DNA from: Paracoccaceae bacterium
GTDB lineage: Bacteria; Pseudomonadota; Alphaproteobacteria; Rhodobacterales; Rhodobacteraceae
DNA length: 64,000 bases
NCBI GenBank assembly: GCA_012103375.1
Contig: WLWX01000001.1
Coordinates: 3,700,492 to 3,764,491, forward strand
Direction of reading: 5' to 3'
A model generated the notes under the pieces. That model was not told where the DNA came from and did no database searches. It saw only the letters and a program-made list of their open reading frames with translations. How positions within the stretch are numbered: position 1 is the stretch's first letter; each line of letters begins with the position of its first letter. The position numbers and the translations under genes are program-made. This document shows, piece after piece, positions 44,653 to 53,970 of this stretch.

Positions 44653-46157
44653 CCCTCAACATCCAGCCCGGTCAGTGCGGCGGCGAATTCTTCGGGGTCG
44701 AAAGGTTGCAAGTCGTCGATCTGTTCGCCCACGCCGATGGCGTGGATCGGCAGGCCGAACTTATCGGCCAGCGCCACCAACACACCGCCCTTGGCGGTGC
44801 CGTCCAGCTTGGTCATCACCAGCCCGCTAACGTCCGACAGTTTCTGGAACGTCTCGACCTGAGACAGCGCATTCTGCCCCGTTGTCGCATCCAGCACCAA
44901 CAGAGTGTTGTGCGGCGCGTCCGGGTCGATCTTGCGGATGACGCGAACGATTTTGGCCAGTTCCTCCATCAGATCGGCGCGGTTCTGCAACCGCCCGGCG
45001 GTGTCGATCATCAGCAGATCGGCGCCGTCCGCCTGCGCCTTTGTCAGCGCGTCGAAGGCAAGGCTGGCGGGGTCGGTCCCTTCCGGCGCGGTCAGCACCG
45101 GCACCCCGGCGCGATCACCCCAGACCTGAAGCTGTTCGACCGCCGCAGCGCGGAAAGTATCGCCCGCCGCGATCACCACCTGCTTGCCCGCGGCGCGGAA
45201 CTGGCTGGCCAGCTTGCCGATGGTCGTGGTCTTGCCCGAGCCGTTGACCCCGACGACAAGCACCACCTGAGGCGTCTTGGGATAGATCGGCAGGGGCCGG
45301 GCCACCGGCTCCATGATCCGCGCGATTTCCGAGGCAAGCGCCTGCTTGATTTCTTCCGTCGACATCTTGCGGCCCATCCGCCCTTCGGCAAGGTTTGCCG
45401 TCACGCGCAGGGCCGTATCGACGCCCATGTCGGCGGTGATCAGCAATTCCTCCAGGCTTTCCAGCATGGCGTCGTCCAGCACCCGGCGCATGACCGGGGC
45501 GGCGGTTTTGCGGCCCAGCAGTCGGCCCAGAAACCCCGGTTTCGCGGCCGGTTCGGGCGCGGATTCCGTTTGTGGTTGCGCTTCGGGTGCAGGTTCCGGT
45601 TCCGTTTGTGGTTGCGGTTCGGGTTCGGGTTCGGGGGACTGTTTTGCCGAGGCAATCTTGTCAATGGCTGTCTCGATCTCGTCCAGTTCGGCATCAAGGA
45701 ATGCGTCGATGCTGTCTTCGCCCTCGGGGTCGACCCAGGGCATTTCTGCTTCTGCCGCTGCCGCCTGTTCGGGGGTGACGGTGGCTAATTCGGCCATCAG
45801 GGCGTCGTATTCAGCCTGGTCTGCGACGGGATCATAGGGGGCGGGCTCAGCCTCTGGCTCTGCCTCAGGCGTCGGACTGACATTCGCTGGCTCTGACTCT
45901 GGCTCAACAGGCGCTTGCGCGTGCTCCGGTTCAATGGGCGTAGGCGCTGGCTCAACTGGCGCTTGCTCCGGTTCATCGGGCGTAGGCGCTGGCTCAACTG
46001 GTGCTGGCGCAGGTTCAGCGGGCGCGGGGTCGATCGCTTCCACAACCTCCTCTGGCGCGGCCACTTCCCCGCCATCCTCGACAATCGCGTCCAGCCCCTC
46101 CTCGATCTTCGAGGACGACTTGAACAGCCGGTCTTTCAGTTTGCGAAAAAAGGCCAT
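44649..46157 (-). CDS. ftsY: Signal recognition particle receptor FtsY
   Basis: GTPase of 502 residues that docks the signal recognition particle at the membrane. The first 20 residues (MAFFRKLKDRLFKSSSKIEEG) resemble the membrane-targeting helix. An acidic low-complexity region (about residues 35-190) follows with repeated PVEPAPTP units. The NG domain starts at about residue 200: G1 GVNGSGKTTTIGKLA, DTFRAAAVEQLQVW, G3 DTAGRLQN and G4 TKLDGTAKGG are all intact. The acidic stretch and coiled spacing are typical of the A domain, but the repeats vary between strains. Confidence 0.97.
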   Translation of the reverse strand: MAFFRKLKDRLFKSSSKIEEGLDAIVEDGGEVAAPEEVVEAIDPAPAEPAPAPVEPAPTPDEPEQAPVEPAPTPIEPEHAQAPVEPESEPANVSPTPEAEPEAEPAPYDPVADQAEYDALMAELATVTPEQAAAAEAEMPWVDPEGEDSIDAFLDAELDEIETAIDKIASAKQSPEPEPEPQPQTEPEPAPEAQPQTESAPEPAAKPGFLGRLLGRKTAAPVMRRVLDDAMLESLEELLITADMGVDTALRVTANLAEGRMGRKMSTEEIKQALASEIARIMEPVARPLPIYPKTPQVVLVVGVNGSGKTTTIGKLASQFRAAGKQVVIAAGDTFRAAAVEQLQVWGDRAGVPVLTAPEGTDPASLAFDALTKAQADGADLLMIDTAGRLQNRADLMEELAKIVRVIRKIDPDAPHNTLLVLDATTGQNALSQVETFQKLSDVSGLVMTKLDGTAKGGVLVALADKFGLPIHAIGVGEQIDDLQPFDPEEFAAALTGLDVEG

Positions 46158-46286
46158 GGCGTGCGGGTCCGTATGCTCGGGGTTATCGGGGTCATCCCCA
46201 CCTAAGTCAGCCGCAGCCCGGATAAAAGGCCATTTGACGCAGCCCGTTGGGCAATCCTGCGATTGTGTTTCGCATTCCGCGCCCTA

Positions 46287-47039
46287 ATGTGCGCGCCGAT
46301 GACCGAGATGACCCCACCCGACGACGGCCTGATCAACTGCGCGCGCAATACCACCCGCCGGATCGAGCAGTTCAGCTATGGCGGGGCGGCCTATTGGGTG
46401 AAACGCCCCGAAACCCTGAAACCGCGCATGCGGATGCAAAAGGGCAGCCCCGAAGCCGCGTTCGAGCGTGAGCGGGATGCGCTGCGCAAACTGGGGCCGA
46501 TGGGCGCGCCGGTGCCGCGTCTGATGGTCGATCTGCCCGGGTTGATCGTGGTCGAGGATTGCGGACGTGACCTTCTGTTTCATCGCCGGTTCAAGAAAGA
46601 TGACGCGCTGTGCGACAAGTTTCACGACGCGGGGCTGGCGCTGGCCCGGTTGCATGGCATGGACCACACACACGGGCGACCGGCCCTTCGCGATCTGTGC
46701 TGGCGCGACGGGCGGGTCACCGTCATTGATCTGGAACGTTCGCATCCTTCGCTGGATCATCCGCGGGGACGGGCGCGCGATGTGGTTCTGTTGTTCATCA
46801 ACGGGCTGATGGCGATGCAGGGCCCCTGTGCAGAACTGGACGCCCTGCGCGACGGATACCGCGCCGGTGACAGCGCCAACACCTGGGACGACGCCCTGCG
46901 TTGGAGCCGTAATCTGACCTGGATGGCGCTGCTGACGCGCCCGCTTCACCTGCTGTCGCTGCCGATCCGCGAGGTTCGCACCCTGCCCGTCGCGCGGGAT
47001 TATTTTCGCGAACAGCGGCGATTGCGGCGCGCCGAGTAA
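46287..47039 (+). CDS. Lipopolysaccharide-kinase-like (InaA/WaaP type) protein
   Basis: About 250 residues. The fold follows small protein kinase-like enzymes that phosphorylate lipid A or core sugars: VKRPETLKPRMRMQK (nucleotide-contact Lys), VVEDCGRDLLFH, then HGRPALRDLCWRDGRVTVIDLERS, in which the usual catalytic H-x-D and DFD/DFG motifs are changed (HGR... and DLE). Substrate and activity are not certain. Starts at 46287 and 46299 are both possible. It is divergent from ftsY; no operon partner is seen. Confidence 0.65.
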   Translation: MCAPMTEMTPPDDGLINCARNTTRRIEQFSYGGAAYWVKRPETLKPRMRMQKGSPEAAFERERDALRKLGPMGAPVPRLMVDLPGLIVVEDCGRDLLFHRRFKKDDALCDKFHDAGLALARLHGMDHTHGRPALRDLCWRDGRVTVIDLERSHPSLDHPRGRARDVVLLFINGLMAMQGPCAELDALRDGYRAGDSANTWDDALRWSRNLTWMALLTRPLHLLSLPIREVRTLPVARDYFREQRRLRRAE

Positions 47040-47102
47040 CCGGCGCACGGCCTGCGATGCTGTGCCCTCAGGGACGTCCGGGCGCGGTGAGCGCCCGCAA
47101 CC

Positions 47103-48074
47103 TCAGAGAAGTTTGCGGACAATTGCGACCAATTCATCATGCGCGCCCGCGAATCCGCGAATGCCTTCGGCCAGTTTTTCGGTCGCCATGGCGTCCTGGT
47201 TCATTTCCCAGCGGAATTCAGCCTCGGTCATTTTGGGTTCAGGCGTTTGTGAGGCACCGTTGTCTTCCAGCTTGCGCGGCAGCGGGCCTTGCGCGTCGTC
47301 AAGTTCAGCCAGAAGGTCGGGGCTGATCGTCAGGCGATCACACCCGGCAAGCGCGCGAATTTCGTCGGAATTTCGGAAACTTGCGCCCATCACCACGGTC
47401 GCAAAGCCGTGGTCCTTGTAGTAATTGTAGATCTCGGTGACCGAGGCGACGCCGGGATCATTTTCGGCCGTATAGGTCACATCCGGGTTGGCCTTTTTGT
47501 ACCAGTCGAGGATGCGCCCCACAAAGGGCGAGATCAGGAAGACGCCTGCCTCGGCACTGGCGCGCGCCTGGGCAAAGGCGAACAGCAGCGTGATGTTGCA
47601 ATTGATCCCCTCGCCTTCCAGAATCTCGGCGGCGCGGATGCCTTCCCAGGTCGCGGCGGTCTTGATCAGCACCCGGTCCGGTCCGATCCCGGCATCGGCG
47701 AACAGGCCGATCAGCTTTTGCGCTTTGGCGACGATTGCGGCGGCGTCATAGGACAGGCGGGCGTCAACCTCGACCGAGACGCACCCCGGAATGATGCCAA
47801 GGATTTCGGTCCCGAACCGGACGGTGATCCGGTCGATGGCATCGTCAATGATCTGGTCTTCTGTTTTCCCCTCGCGCTGGGTGGCGGCGATTGCTTCGGC
47901 GATCAGTGGCGCATAGGCTTCGACTTTGGCGGCCTTCAGGATCAACGAGGGGTTGGTCGTGGCATCAATCGGTTCGGCCTTGCGGATCGCCTCGATATCG
48001 CCGGTATCGGCGACGATCACGGTCATGTCGCGCAATTGGTCGAGGTGGCTGTTGGTTTGGCTGGTGTCGGGCAT
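47103..48074 (-). CDS. tal: Transaldolase
   Basis: Protein of 323 residues of the long TalB type. The Schiff-base Lys is in [12 protein letters not shown], and [12 protein letters not shown] near the N-terminus, [11 protein letters not shown] and [13 protein letters not shown] complete the TIM-barrel motifs. It moves a dihydroxyacetone group in the non-oxidative pentose phosphate pathway. The start at 48074 ([18 protein letters not shown]) is normal for the family. Confidence 0.97.
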   Translation of the reverse strand: MPDTSQTNSHLDQLRDMTVIVADTGDIEAIRKAEPIDATTNPSLILKAAKVEAYAPLIAEAIAATQREGKTEDQIIDDAIDRITVRFGTEILGIIPGCVSVEVDARLSYDAAAIVAKAQKLIGLFADAGIGPDRVLIKTAATWEGIRAAEILEGEGINCNITLLFAFAQARASAEAGVFLISPFVGRILDWYKKANPDVTYTAENDPGVASVTEIYNYYKDHGFATVVMGASFRNSDEIRALAGCDRLTISPDLLAELDDAQGPLPRKLEDNGASQTPEPKMTEAEFRWEMNQDAMATEKLAEGIRGFAGAHDELVAIVRKLL

Positions 48075-48185
48075 GGCAAGGCTCCGCAAAGGCAAGGATT
48101 GGGTTCATCTGTCGATACGCCTGTGGCGGCGGGCTTGCAACGGGTGGGCGCGGGATGTGATCGCGGCGATTGCCCTAATGCGGCG

Positions 48186-48926
48186 TCAGTCGCGCCTGTA
48201 GCGGGCGGCGAAATTGGCCAGGATGCGTTCGGGTTGGGTTACATCCGCGGCCCGGCACAGGGCGATCAGGCGGTCGGCATCGCCGGGCGGGAAATAGCCT
48301 TTGTCGCGGTACAGCCGGATACGAGTCTCGAACACGGCGCCGTCCGCTTCCGGGTGGAATTGCGTGGCATAGACGTTTGATTTGTAACGGATCATCTGGA
48401 ACGGACATGGGGCCGAGGTCATCAGATGCACGCAACCGTCAGGCAAGCTTTGCACCGCTTCCTTGTGGCCGACGAATGTGTCGAACTGGCCGGGCAGCCC
48501 CGCCAGAATCGGATCGCCAATTGCCTGGGGCGTCACGTTGCAGCGCACCGGCCCGACAGGTTCCGCGAATTGCTGTTTGCCGACCGGCGCGCCCAGATGA
48601 TGCGCCAATATGCCGATACCATAGCAGCAGCCCATGAATGGCACGTCGCCGTCAGTGACTGCGGGCATCAGCGACAGCACGGCGGCTTCGATGCGGGCCT
48701 CGACCGCGGTCTTTTCATCCGGCGCATCGCTGACGCAGCCCGGACCACCGCCGACGATCACACCTGAATAGGACGCCAGATCCAGCGCGTCGGGCAGCGT
48801 TTGCTGATCCAGCCGGATGCGATGAGTGTCATCCGCCACCAACGCCGCCTTGTCGAGGATCGCCAGATACTCGTCATCCGAAGCTTCGTCTTCGGGCCTG
48901 AGTTGCAGGATCAGAAATGGTTTCAT
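48186..48926 (-). CDS. Class I glutamine amidotransferase-like protein
   Basis: Protein of 246 residues from the ATG at 48926. The catalytic nucleophile is the Cys in MGCCYGIGIL and the His/Glu pair is in YATQFHPEADG, so the Cys-His-Glu triad is complete. No synthetase domain is attached or nearby, so it belongs to the stand-alone group that resembles GMP synthase glutaminase but has an unknown or gamma-glutamyl hydrolase-like role. It lies between transaldolase (same strand) and divergent glpX. Confidence 0.85.
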   Translation of the reverse strand: MKPFLILQLRPEDEASDDEYLAILDKAALVADDTHRIRLDQQTLPDALDLASYSGVIVGGGPGCVSDAPDEKTAVEARIEAAVLSLMPAVTDGDVPFMGCCYGIGILAHHLGAPVGKQQFAEPVGPVRCNVTPQAIGDPILAGLPGQFDTFVGHKEAVQSLPDGCVHLMTSAPCPFQMIRYKSNVYATQFHPEADGAVFETRIRLYRDKGYFPPGDADRLIALCRAADVTQPERILANFAARYRRD

Positions 48927-49069
48927 TGCCTTGGAGTGCCGGATGTGATCGCGCGGATCAAGGGGCATGCGTCTGGTGCGCCGGATCCGCCTGTCCGACG
49001 CTATCATTGGCACGCCCACTTGCGGCCCGTGGCCCCGGCGCGTTAGGCCGGTCGGACGGAGTGATGAGA

Positions 49070-50047
49070 ATGGAGATCGCGATGCCCGCCAATGAGATAT
49101 TTGAAGACCGGATGCTGTCCCTTGGGTTGGCGCGTGTCAGCGAAGCGGCGGCGCTCGCCTCGGCCAATCTGATCGGGCGCGGGGACGAGAAAGCAGCCGA
49201 TCAGGCGGCGGTGGACGCGATGCGCACGCAATTGAACCTGCTGGACATCAACGGCGTCGTCGTCATCGGAGAGGGAGAGCGTGACGAGGCGCCGATGCTT
49301 TATATCGGTGAAGAGGTTGGCAGCGGCAACGGCCCCGCCGTCGACATCGCGCTTGATCCGCTTGAGGGGACGACCCTGACGGCCAAGGACATGCCCAACG
49401 CGCTGGCGGTGATCGCAATGGGGCCGCGCGGGTCGATGCTGCATGCGCCCGATGTTTACATGGACAAGCTGGCGATCGGGCCGGGCTTTCGCACCGGGGT
49501 GGTAACGCTGGATATGTCCCCGTCCGAGCGGATCACGGCACTCGCCGCCGCCAAAGGGTGCAGCACGCGCGATATCACCGTCTGCGTATTGGAACGCCCC
49601 CGTCACGAGGCAATGATTGCAGAGTTGCGCACAACCGGGGCGGCGATCCGGCTGATCACCGATGGCGACGTGGCCGGGGTGATCCATTGCGCAGAAGCCG
49701 AAAAGACCGGGATCGACATCTATATGGGGTCTGGCGGCGCGCCCGAGGGTGTGCTGGCCGCAGCGGCGTTGAAATGCATGGGCGGCCAGATCTTCGGCCG
49801 GCTGATGTTCCGCAACGATGATGAACGCGGCCGCGCGCGCAAGGTCGGGATCGAAAATCTGGACCGGGTCTATACCCGCGATGACATGATCACGCAGGAT
49901 GTCATCTTTGCCGCCACCGGCGTGACCGACGGATCAATCCTGCCGGGCATTCAGCGCGAACCGGGGTATCTGACGGCTGAGACAATCCTTATGCGGTCCA
50001 AGACCGGGTCGGTGCGGCGGATTTCCTATCGTCACAAGCTGGACTGA
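49070..50047 (+). CDS. glpX: Class II fructose-1,6-bisphosphatase GlpX
   Basis: Protein of about 325 residues. Metal-binding and substrate motifs are seen: GEGERDEAPMLYIGEEVG, VDIALDPLEGTTLTA, RPRHEAMIAEL and AAALKCMGGQIFGRL. It removes the 1-phosphate of fructose 1,6-bisphosphate in gluconeogenesis. The ATG at 49070 lies 8 nt after GGAG; ATGs at 49064 and 49082 are alternatives. The nearby transaldolase gene uses the same sugar phosphates. Confidence 0.93.
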   Translation: MEIAMPANEIFEDRMLSLGLARVSEAAALASANLIGRGDEKAADQAAVDAMRTQLNLLDINGVVVIGEGERDEAPMLYIGEEVGSGNGPAVDIALDPLEGTTLTAKDMPNALAVIAMGPRGSMLHAPDVYMDKLAIGPGFRTGVVTLDMSPSERITALAAAKGCSTRDITVCVLERPRHEAMIAELRTTGAAIRLITDGDVAGVIHCAEAEKTGIDIYMGSGGAPEGVLAAAALKCMGGQIFGRLMFRNDDERGRARKVGIENLDRVYTRDDMITQDVIFAATGVTDGSILPGIQREPGYLTAETILMRSKTGSVRRISYRHKLD

Positions 50048-50056
50048 TTGACCGGC

Positions 50057-50743
50057 TCAGGCTGTTTGGATGCCTGTGCGGATCGGAACGCTGCGCGACA
50101 GTTTGTTGGCCAGATCCTTGTTCAGCTGTGCCAATAGCGCGTTACGCAAACCTGTCGAGCGTGCGAACACGCGGTGGAGCTCTGCCACATCCCAGGCGAA
50201 ATACTCGGTGCCCGCGTCGACTGATACGGTCGCCGAGGCCGGCTGATCGGTCAGAAATCCGATCTCTCCGACAAAGGATCCGGATTCCAGGGGGAAAACC
50301 TCGTCATTTTTCTCAAGCCGGGCGGTGTTGTTGATGACGAAATAGACCGTGTCGATCGGTGCCCCTTCGGTCACCAGAACCTTGGGGTCGATGGTCGTGG
50401 CGCGTGCTCCAAGCCGCAGCAGGCGGCGAAACTGGCCCGGCGACAGCATTGTGAATTTTTTGTACAATTGCGCTGTTTCGCTGGTCATCGAAAATGTCGT
50501 GCGTTCGGCAATGACAACGAAGATCATGGCCAGATTGACCGCAGCAAGTGTCCCGTTGGTGATGATCGCATCCCACAGCGGGGCATCCGCAACCAGGTAG
50601 TAATAGATGATGTACAGCATCATGGCCGCCATCATCTGCAGGCGCAACCAAAGCTCGTCACGCGCGAGAAACCCGAAAACATCAAACACGAAAGCGGCAT
50701 AGACAAATACCGCGACCGACAATCCAAGCATCAGAACCCCCAT
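50057..50743 (-). CDS. Popeye-like membrane protein with a cyclic-nucleotide-binding-type domain (1)
   Basis: Protein of 228 residues. Three hydrophobic segments lie in the first 80 residues (LGLSVAVFVYAAFVFDVF, LQMMAAMMLYIIYYYLVA, GTLAAVNLAMIFVVIAE), followed by a single cyclic nucleotide-binding fold. In that fold the phosphate cassette is FVGEIGFLTDQPASATVSV, with the usual Arg of PRSATV replaced by Ala, and EYFAWDVAEL follows. Three membrane helices plus such a domain with a terminal aromatic W is the arrangement of Popeye-domain proteins of animals and some bacteria. Ligand binding is unproved. It is followed upstream on the same strand by a paralogue; both end near glpX. Confidence 0.75.
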   Translation of the reverse strand: MGVLMLGLSVAVFVYAAFVFDVFGFLARDELWLRLQMMAAMMLYIIYYYLVADAPLWDAIITNGTLAAVNLAMIFVVIAERTTFSMTSETAQLYKKFTMLSPGQFRRLLRLGARATTIDPKVLVTEGAPIDTVYFVINNTARLEKNDEVFPLESGSFVGEIGFLTDQPASATVSVDAGTEYFAWDVAELHRVFARSTGLRNALLAQLNKDLANKLSRSVPIRTGIQTA

Positions 50744-50872
50744 GGCCGAATGACCAGTTTCGGGGATCGTTCATTCAGGCCACCAAGTCAATGAATTCAG
50801 GGTGTTGCCCCAAGGGGAAGCATCGGGTCGCCCCGCAGTATTGCCTTCGTGATTTGCGTCCGCCCCGACGGG

Positions 50873-51553
50873 TCAGACCGTGGCCGAGATCGATCCCAAA
50901 GGAACGCCCCGCGCAACCTTGCCCACCAGATCCAGGTTGAACTGCGCCAGCATCGCTGCGCGAAGCGCTGGCTGCTTGTCGAACGTCTGTTGCAGCTTGC
51001 CGACATCCCAGGACAGATACTCGGACCCGGCATACAGCGTCACGTCGCCGGTTGCAGCGTCACCGGTCAGGAACCCGATCTCGCCCACGAACTGACCGGC
51101 ATTCATCGAATAGCGCGCGCCGTCTTTGACCAGGGTCGCAGACCCCTCAACGATATAGGTCAGCCGCTTTACGGCCTCGCCCTGGCGGCACAGCACAACC
51201 TCATTGGGGGCAATTGCGTAGTGGCTGAATTTATAAAGCTTTCGGAACTGCCCGGGCGTCAGCATCTCGAACTTTTCAAACAGGCGCACCCGGTCCGAAT
51301 TCATCGACAGCGTCGTTCGTTCCATTGTGATGATGATGATCATCGCGATGTTCACAACCATCAGGACGCTATCGGTCATGATCGCCTCCCAAAGGGGGGT
51401 ATCGGTTACGAACAGGTAATAGAGAATGTAAAACACCATCGCGGCCAGCATCAGCACACGCAGCACCAATTCGTCACGGGCCAGAAACCCGGACACGTCA
51501 AAGGCAAACGCGACATAGACCAGCAATGCCGCCGACAATCCGTATAATTCCAT
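50873..51553 (-). CDS. Popeye-like membrane protein with a cyclic-nucleotide-binding-type domain (2)
   Basis: Protein of 226 residues from the ATG at 51553, with AGGAGGGC upstream. It has the same plan as the gene at 50057: three membrane helices (SAALLVYVAFAFDVSGFL, VLMLAAMVFYILYYLFV, LMVVNIAMIIIITME) and a cyclic-nucleotide-type domain with FVGEIGFLTGDAATGDVTL, where the normal PRSATV is DAATGDV, and EYLSWDVGKL. It is about half identical with the neighbour by eye, so this is a tandem duplication. A 129-bp gap separates the genes. The cassette lacks the phosphate-binding Arg, so a classical cAMP contact is doubtful. Confidence 0.75.
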   Translation of the reverse strand: MELYGLSAALLVYVAFAFDVSGFLARDELVLRVLMLAAMVFYILYYLFVTDTPLWEAIMTDSVLMVVNIAMIIIITMERTTLSMNSDRVRLFEKFEMLTPGQFRKLYKFSHYAIAPNEVVLCRQGEAVKRLTYIVEGSATLVKDGARYSMNAGQFVGEIGFLTGDAATGDVTLYAGSEYLSWDVGKLQQTFDKQPALRAAMLAQFNLDLVGKVARGVPLGSISATV

Positions 51554-51686
51554 CTGTGCCCTCCTGATTATAGCGTGATTTTCCGGGTCGGATCGCTGCT
51601 TGTCAAACCAAGTTGGGCTTTTCCTTCGCCCTGCGCTTGCGCTAGGGCTGTGGGATGCGCCGCGCCGATCATACAACGCCACCCTG

Positions 51687-53432
51687 ATGAGCCATTTTCT
51701 GGGGGTTGAGGCGTCTTTGTCGGGGCGCAGATGGGTGGGTCCAACGGCCGAGGATGATCGCCAGGCCGAAGCATTGCTGCAGGCGACCCGGCTGCATCCG
51801 GCCATTGCGCGCATACTGGCATCAAGGGGCGTCAATGCGGCCGAGGCTGAGGGGTTTCTGACCCCGGCGGTGCGCGATCTGCTGCCTGACCCGCGTGGTC
51901 TGAAGGACATGGAACAGGCCGCCAAGATTTTTCTTGCAGCCGTCGCGGCACAGCAGAAAATCGCCATCTTCGCGGATTATGATGTTGATGGCGGTGCGTC
52001 GGCGGCGCTGATCCAATGGTGGCTGCGCGGGATCGGCCACCAGGCCACGCTGTATGTCCCCGACCGGATTGATGAGGGGTACGGCCCGAATGAGGGCGCG
52101 ATGGCAGCGCTGGCGGCGGACCATGACCTGATCATCTGTGTAGATTGCGGGACGCTGTCCCATGGTCCGATTGCGGCTGCGACCGGGGCAGACGTCATCG
52201 TGCTGGATCACCATCTGGGCGGCGAAACGCTGCCCGCAGCGGCGGCGGTTGTGAACCCGAACCGGCAGGACGAAGACGGTGCGCTGGGGCATCTTTGTGC
52301 GGCGGCAGTTGTCTTTCTGATGCTGGTCGAGGCCAATCGCCAATTGCGCGCCAGCGGCGCGGCGGGCCCTGATCTGATGGCCATGCTTGATCTTGTGGCA
52401 CTGGCCACGGTTGCGGATGTGGCGCCGCTGATCGGGGTGAACCGGGCCCTGGTCCGGCAGGGGCTGGTTGTCATGGCGCGGCGTGAACGCCCCGGGTTGG
52501 TGGCATTGGCTGACGCGGCCAAGCTGAACCGGGCGCCGACCTCCTATTCTCTGGGCTATGTCCTGGGGCCAAGGATCAACGCCGGTGGCCGCGTCGGGCG
52601 GGCCGATCTGGGTGCGCGGTTGCTGTCGACACCGGACCCCCACGAAGCGCGGGCGCTGGCCGACAAGCTGGAAGAGCTCAACGCCGACCGCCGCACGGTC
52701 GAGGCCGAAGTTCAGGCCGCCGCCTTCGATCAGGTCGAGGCGCGCGGGACCGATGCCGCGCTTGTCTGGGCGGCGGGCGATGGCTGGCATCCCGGTGTGG
52801 TGGGGATCGTCGCCTCGCGCCTGAAGGATCGGTTTCACCGCCCCGCCGTGGTGATCGGCTTTGATGGTGAAGACGGCAATGGGTCCGGGCGTTCGATCAG
52901 CGGTGTCGATCTGGGTGCCTCTGTCCAGCGTTTGGTGGCCGAAGGGCTGCTGGAAAAGGGTGGCGGGCACAAGATGGCCGCCGGGCTGAGTTTGTCGCGC
53001 GATCAACTGGACGCGGCAATGGCGCGGCTGGAAGGCTTGCTGGACAAACAGGGGGCGGGCGTCGGTGGCGCGGCCGATCTGCGTATTGACGGGTTGCTGA
53101 TGCCGGATGCCGCCACGGTTGACCTGATCGAGGCGATCGAGGCCGCTGGCCCGTTCGGCGCCTCGGCCCCAGCCCCGCGTTGGGCGATGCCCGATATGCG
53201 GATCACCCATGCCCGGCGCGTCGGCGCAAATCACCTGAAGCTCAGCGTCAGTGCAGGCAGCGGCCCGACGCTGGATACGATCACATTCGGCGCATTCGAT
53301 GGCCCGCTTGGCCCCGCGCTGGAGGATCACGGCGGGCGGCGGTTCCATCTTGCCGGTCGGCTGGAGGTCAACCACTGGCAGGGTCGCACGCGGGTTCAGA
53401 TGCGTCTGGAAGATGCAGCACCGACGGCGTGA
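51687..53432 (+). CDS. recJ: Single-stranded-DNA exonuclease RecJ
   Basis: Protein of 581 residues with DHH-family motifs: IFADYDVDGGASAAL (motif I), ICVDCGT (motif II), IVLDHHLGGE (DHH, motif III) and later GHLCAAAVVFLML. The DHHA1 domain follows near residue 360 with WHPGVVGIVASRLKDRF and a GGGHKMAAGLSL motif. It degrades single-stranded DNA 5' to 3' in recombination and repair. The ATG at 51687 gives the normal family length; a longer upstream frame has no protein character. Confidence 0.97.
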   Translation: MSHFLGVEASLSGRRWVGPTAEDDRQAEALLQATRLHPAIARILASRGVNAAEAEGFLTPAVRDLLPDPRGLKDMEQAAKIFLAAVAAQQKIAIFADYDVDGGASAALIQWWLRGIGHQATLYVPDRIDEGYGPNEGAMAALAADHDLIICVDCGTLSHGPIAAATGADVIVLDHHLGGETLPAAAAVVNPNRQDEDGALGHLCAAAVVFLMLVEANRQLRASGAAGPDLMAMLDLVALATVADVAPLIGVNRALVRQGLVVMARRERPGLVALADAAKLNRAPTSYSLGYVLGPRINAGGRVGRADLGARLLSTPDPHEARALADKLEELNADRRTVEAEVQAAAFDQVEARGTDAALVWAAGDGWHPGVVGIVASRLKDRFHRPAVVIGFDGEDGNGSGRSISGVDLGASVQRLVAEGLLEKGGGHKMAAGLSLSRDQLDAAMARLEGLLDKQGAGVGGAADLRIDGLLMPDAATVDLIEAIEAAGPFGASAPAPRWAMPDMRITHARRVGANHLKLSVSAGSGPTLDTITFGAFDGPLGPALEDHGGRRFHLAGRLEVNHWQGRTRVQMRLEDAAPTA

Positions 53433-53535
53433 CGGCGCAATCCGGCACCGGATTAAGGGGGATGAAAATCGCCCAAAGAATCCCCTTGCCCTTGGCAGCC
53501 GCGATCCCTAAAACCCCGCCCACAAAGAGCGCCGT

Positions 53536-53610
53536 GGCCCGTTCGTCTATCGGTTAGGACGCCAGGTTTTCAACCTGGAAAGAGGGGTTCGATTCCCCTA
53601 CGGGCTGCCA
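53536..53610 (+). tRNA. tRNA-Glu (anticodon UUC)
   Basis: A cloverleaf can be drawn by hand: acceptor GGCCCGT with ACGGGCT (first pair G-U), anticodon stem CCAGG/CCTGG with loop TTTTCAA (anticodon TTC), T arm AGGGG/CCCCT around TTCGATT, discriminator G and encoded CCA. Length is 75 nt. Confidence 0.97.
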
Positions 53611-53970
53611 CACTCTTACCCGCCAGATTTCCTTACGTTGCCAAACTTATTCGCCCCATTCCGGGTGCTAAGATTAAGCAGGTCCGGACGTGGTCCGAAA
53701 GATGGCCATCCCGGCGGGGATTCAGGGTGGTTTTGGCAAGAAGGCATTCCAAACATCGCTGGCTCAGAGGTTGCTGCTGTCCGACGGTGCGGTCATCATC
53801 GACCAGTTCCCGCGCAATGTGCTGGTCACCAATTGTTTGCAACCAGGCATTAAGCGCCTTCAATCCACTGATATCTCGTCTTTTTTATTGTCACACATTA
53901 TATTGATTTTGTAGGACATTAACTATATCCAGTCTAAAAACCGCAGCAATCAAGATATCGGCGCGCACCC
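53611..53970. other. 360-bp gap between tRNA-Glu and the GntR-type gene
   Basis: No supported gene. The last 90 bp are AT-rich and hold TTGTAGGACAT (53909-53919), which is one base from the TNGTNNNACNA pattern of FadR-type operators, and is a weak candidate site for the regulator that follows. A read-like frame (minus 53633-53863) has no recognisable domain. Confidence 0.4.

Noticed and set aside
53633-53863. Frame on the minus strand reading DQHIARELVDDDRTVGQQQ
   Set aside because: It looks somewhat protein-like, but I cannot name a family, it has no ribosome site, and the region is short and AT-rich.
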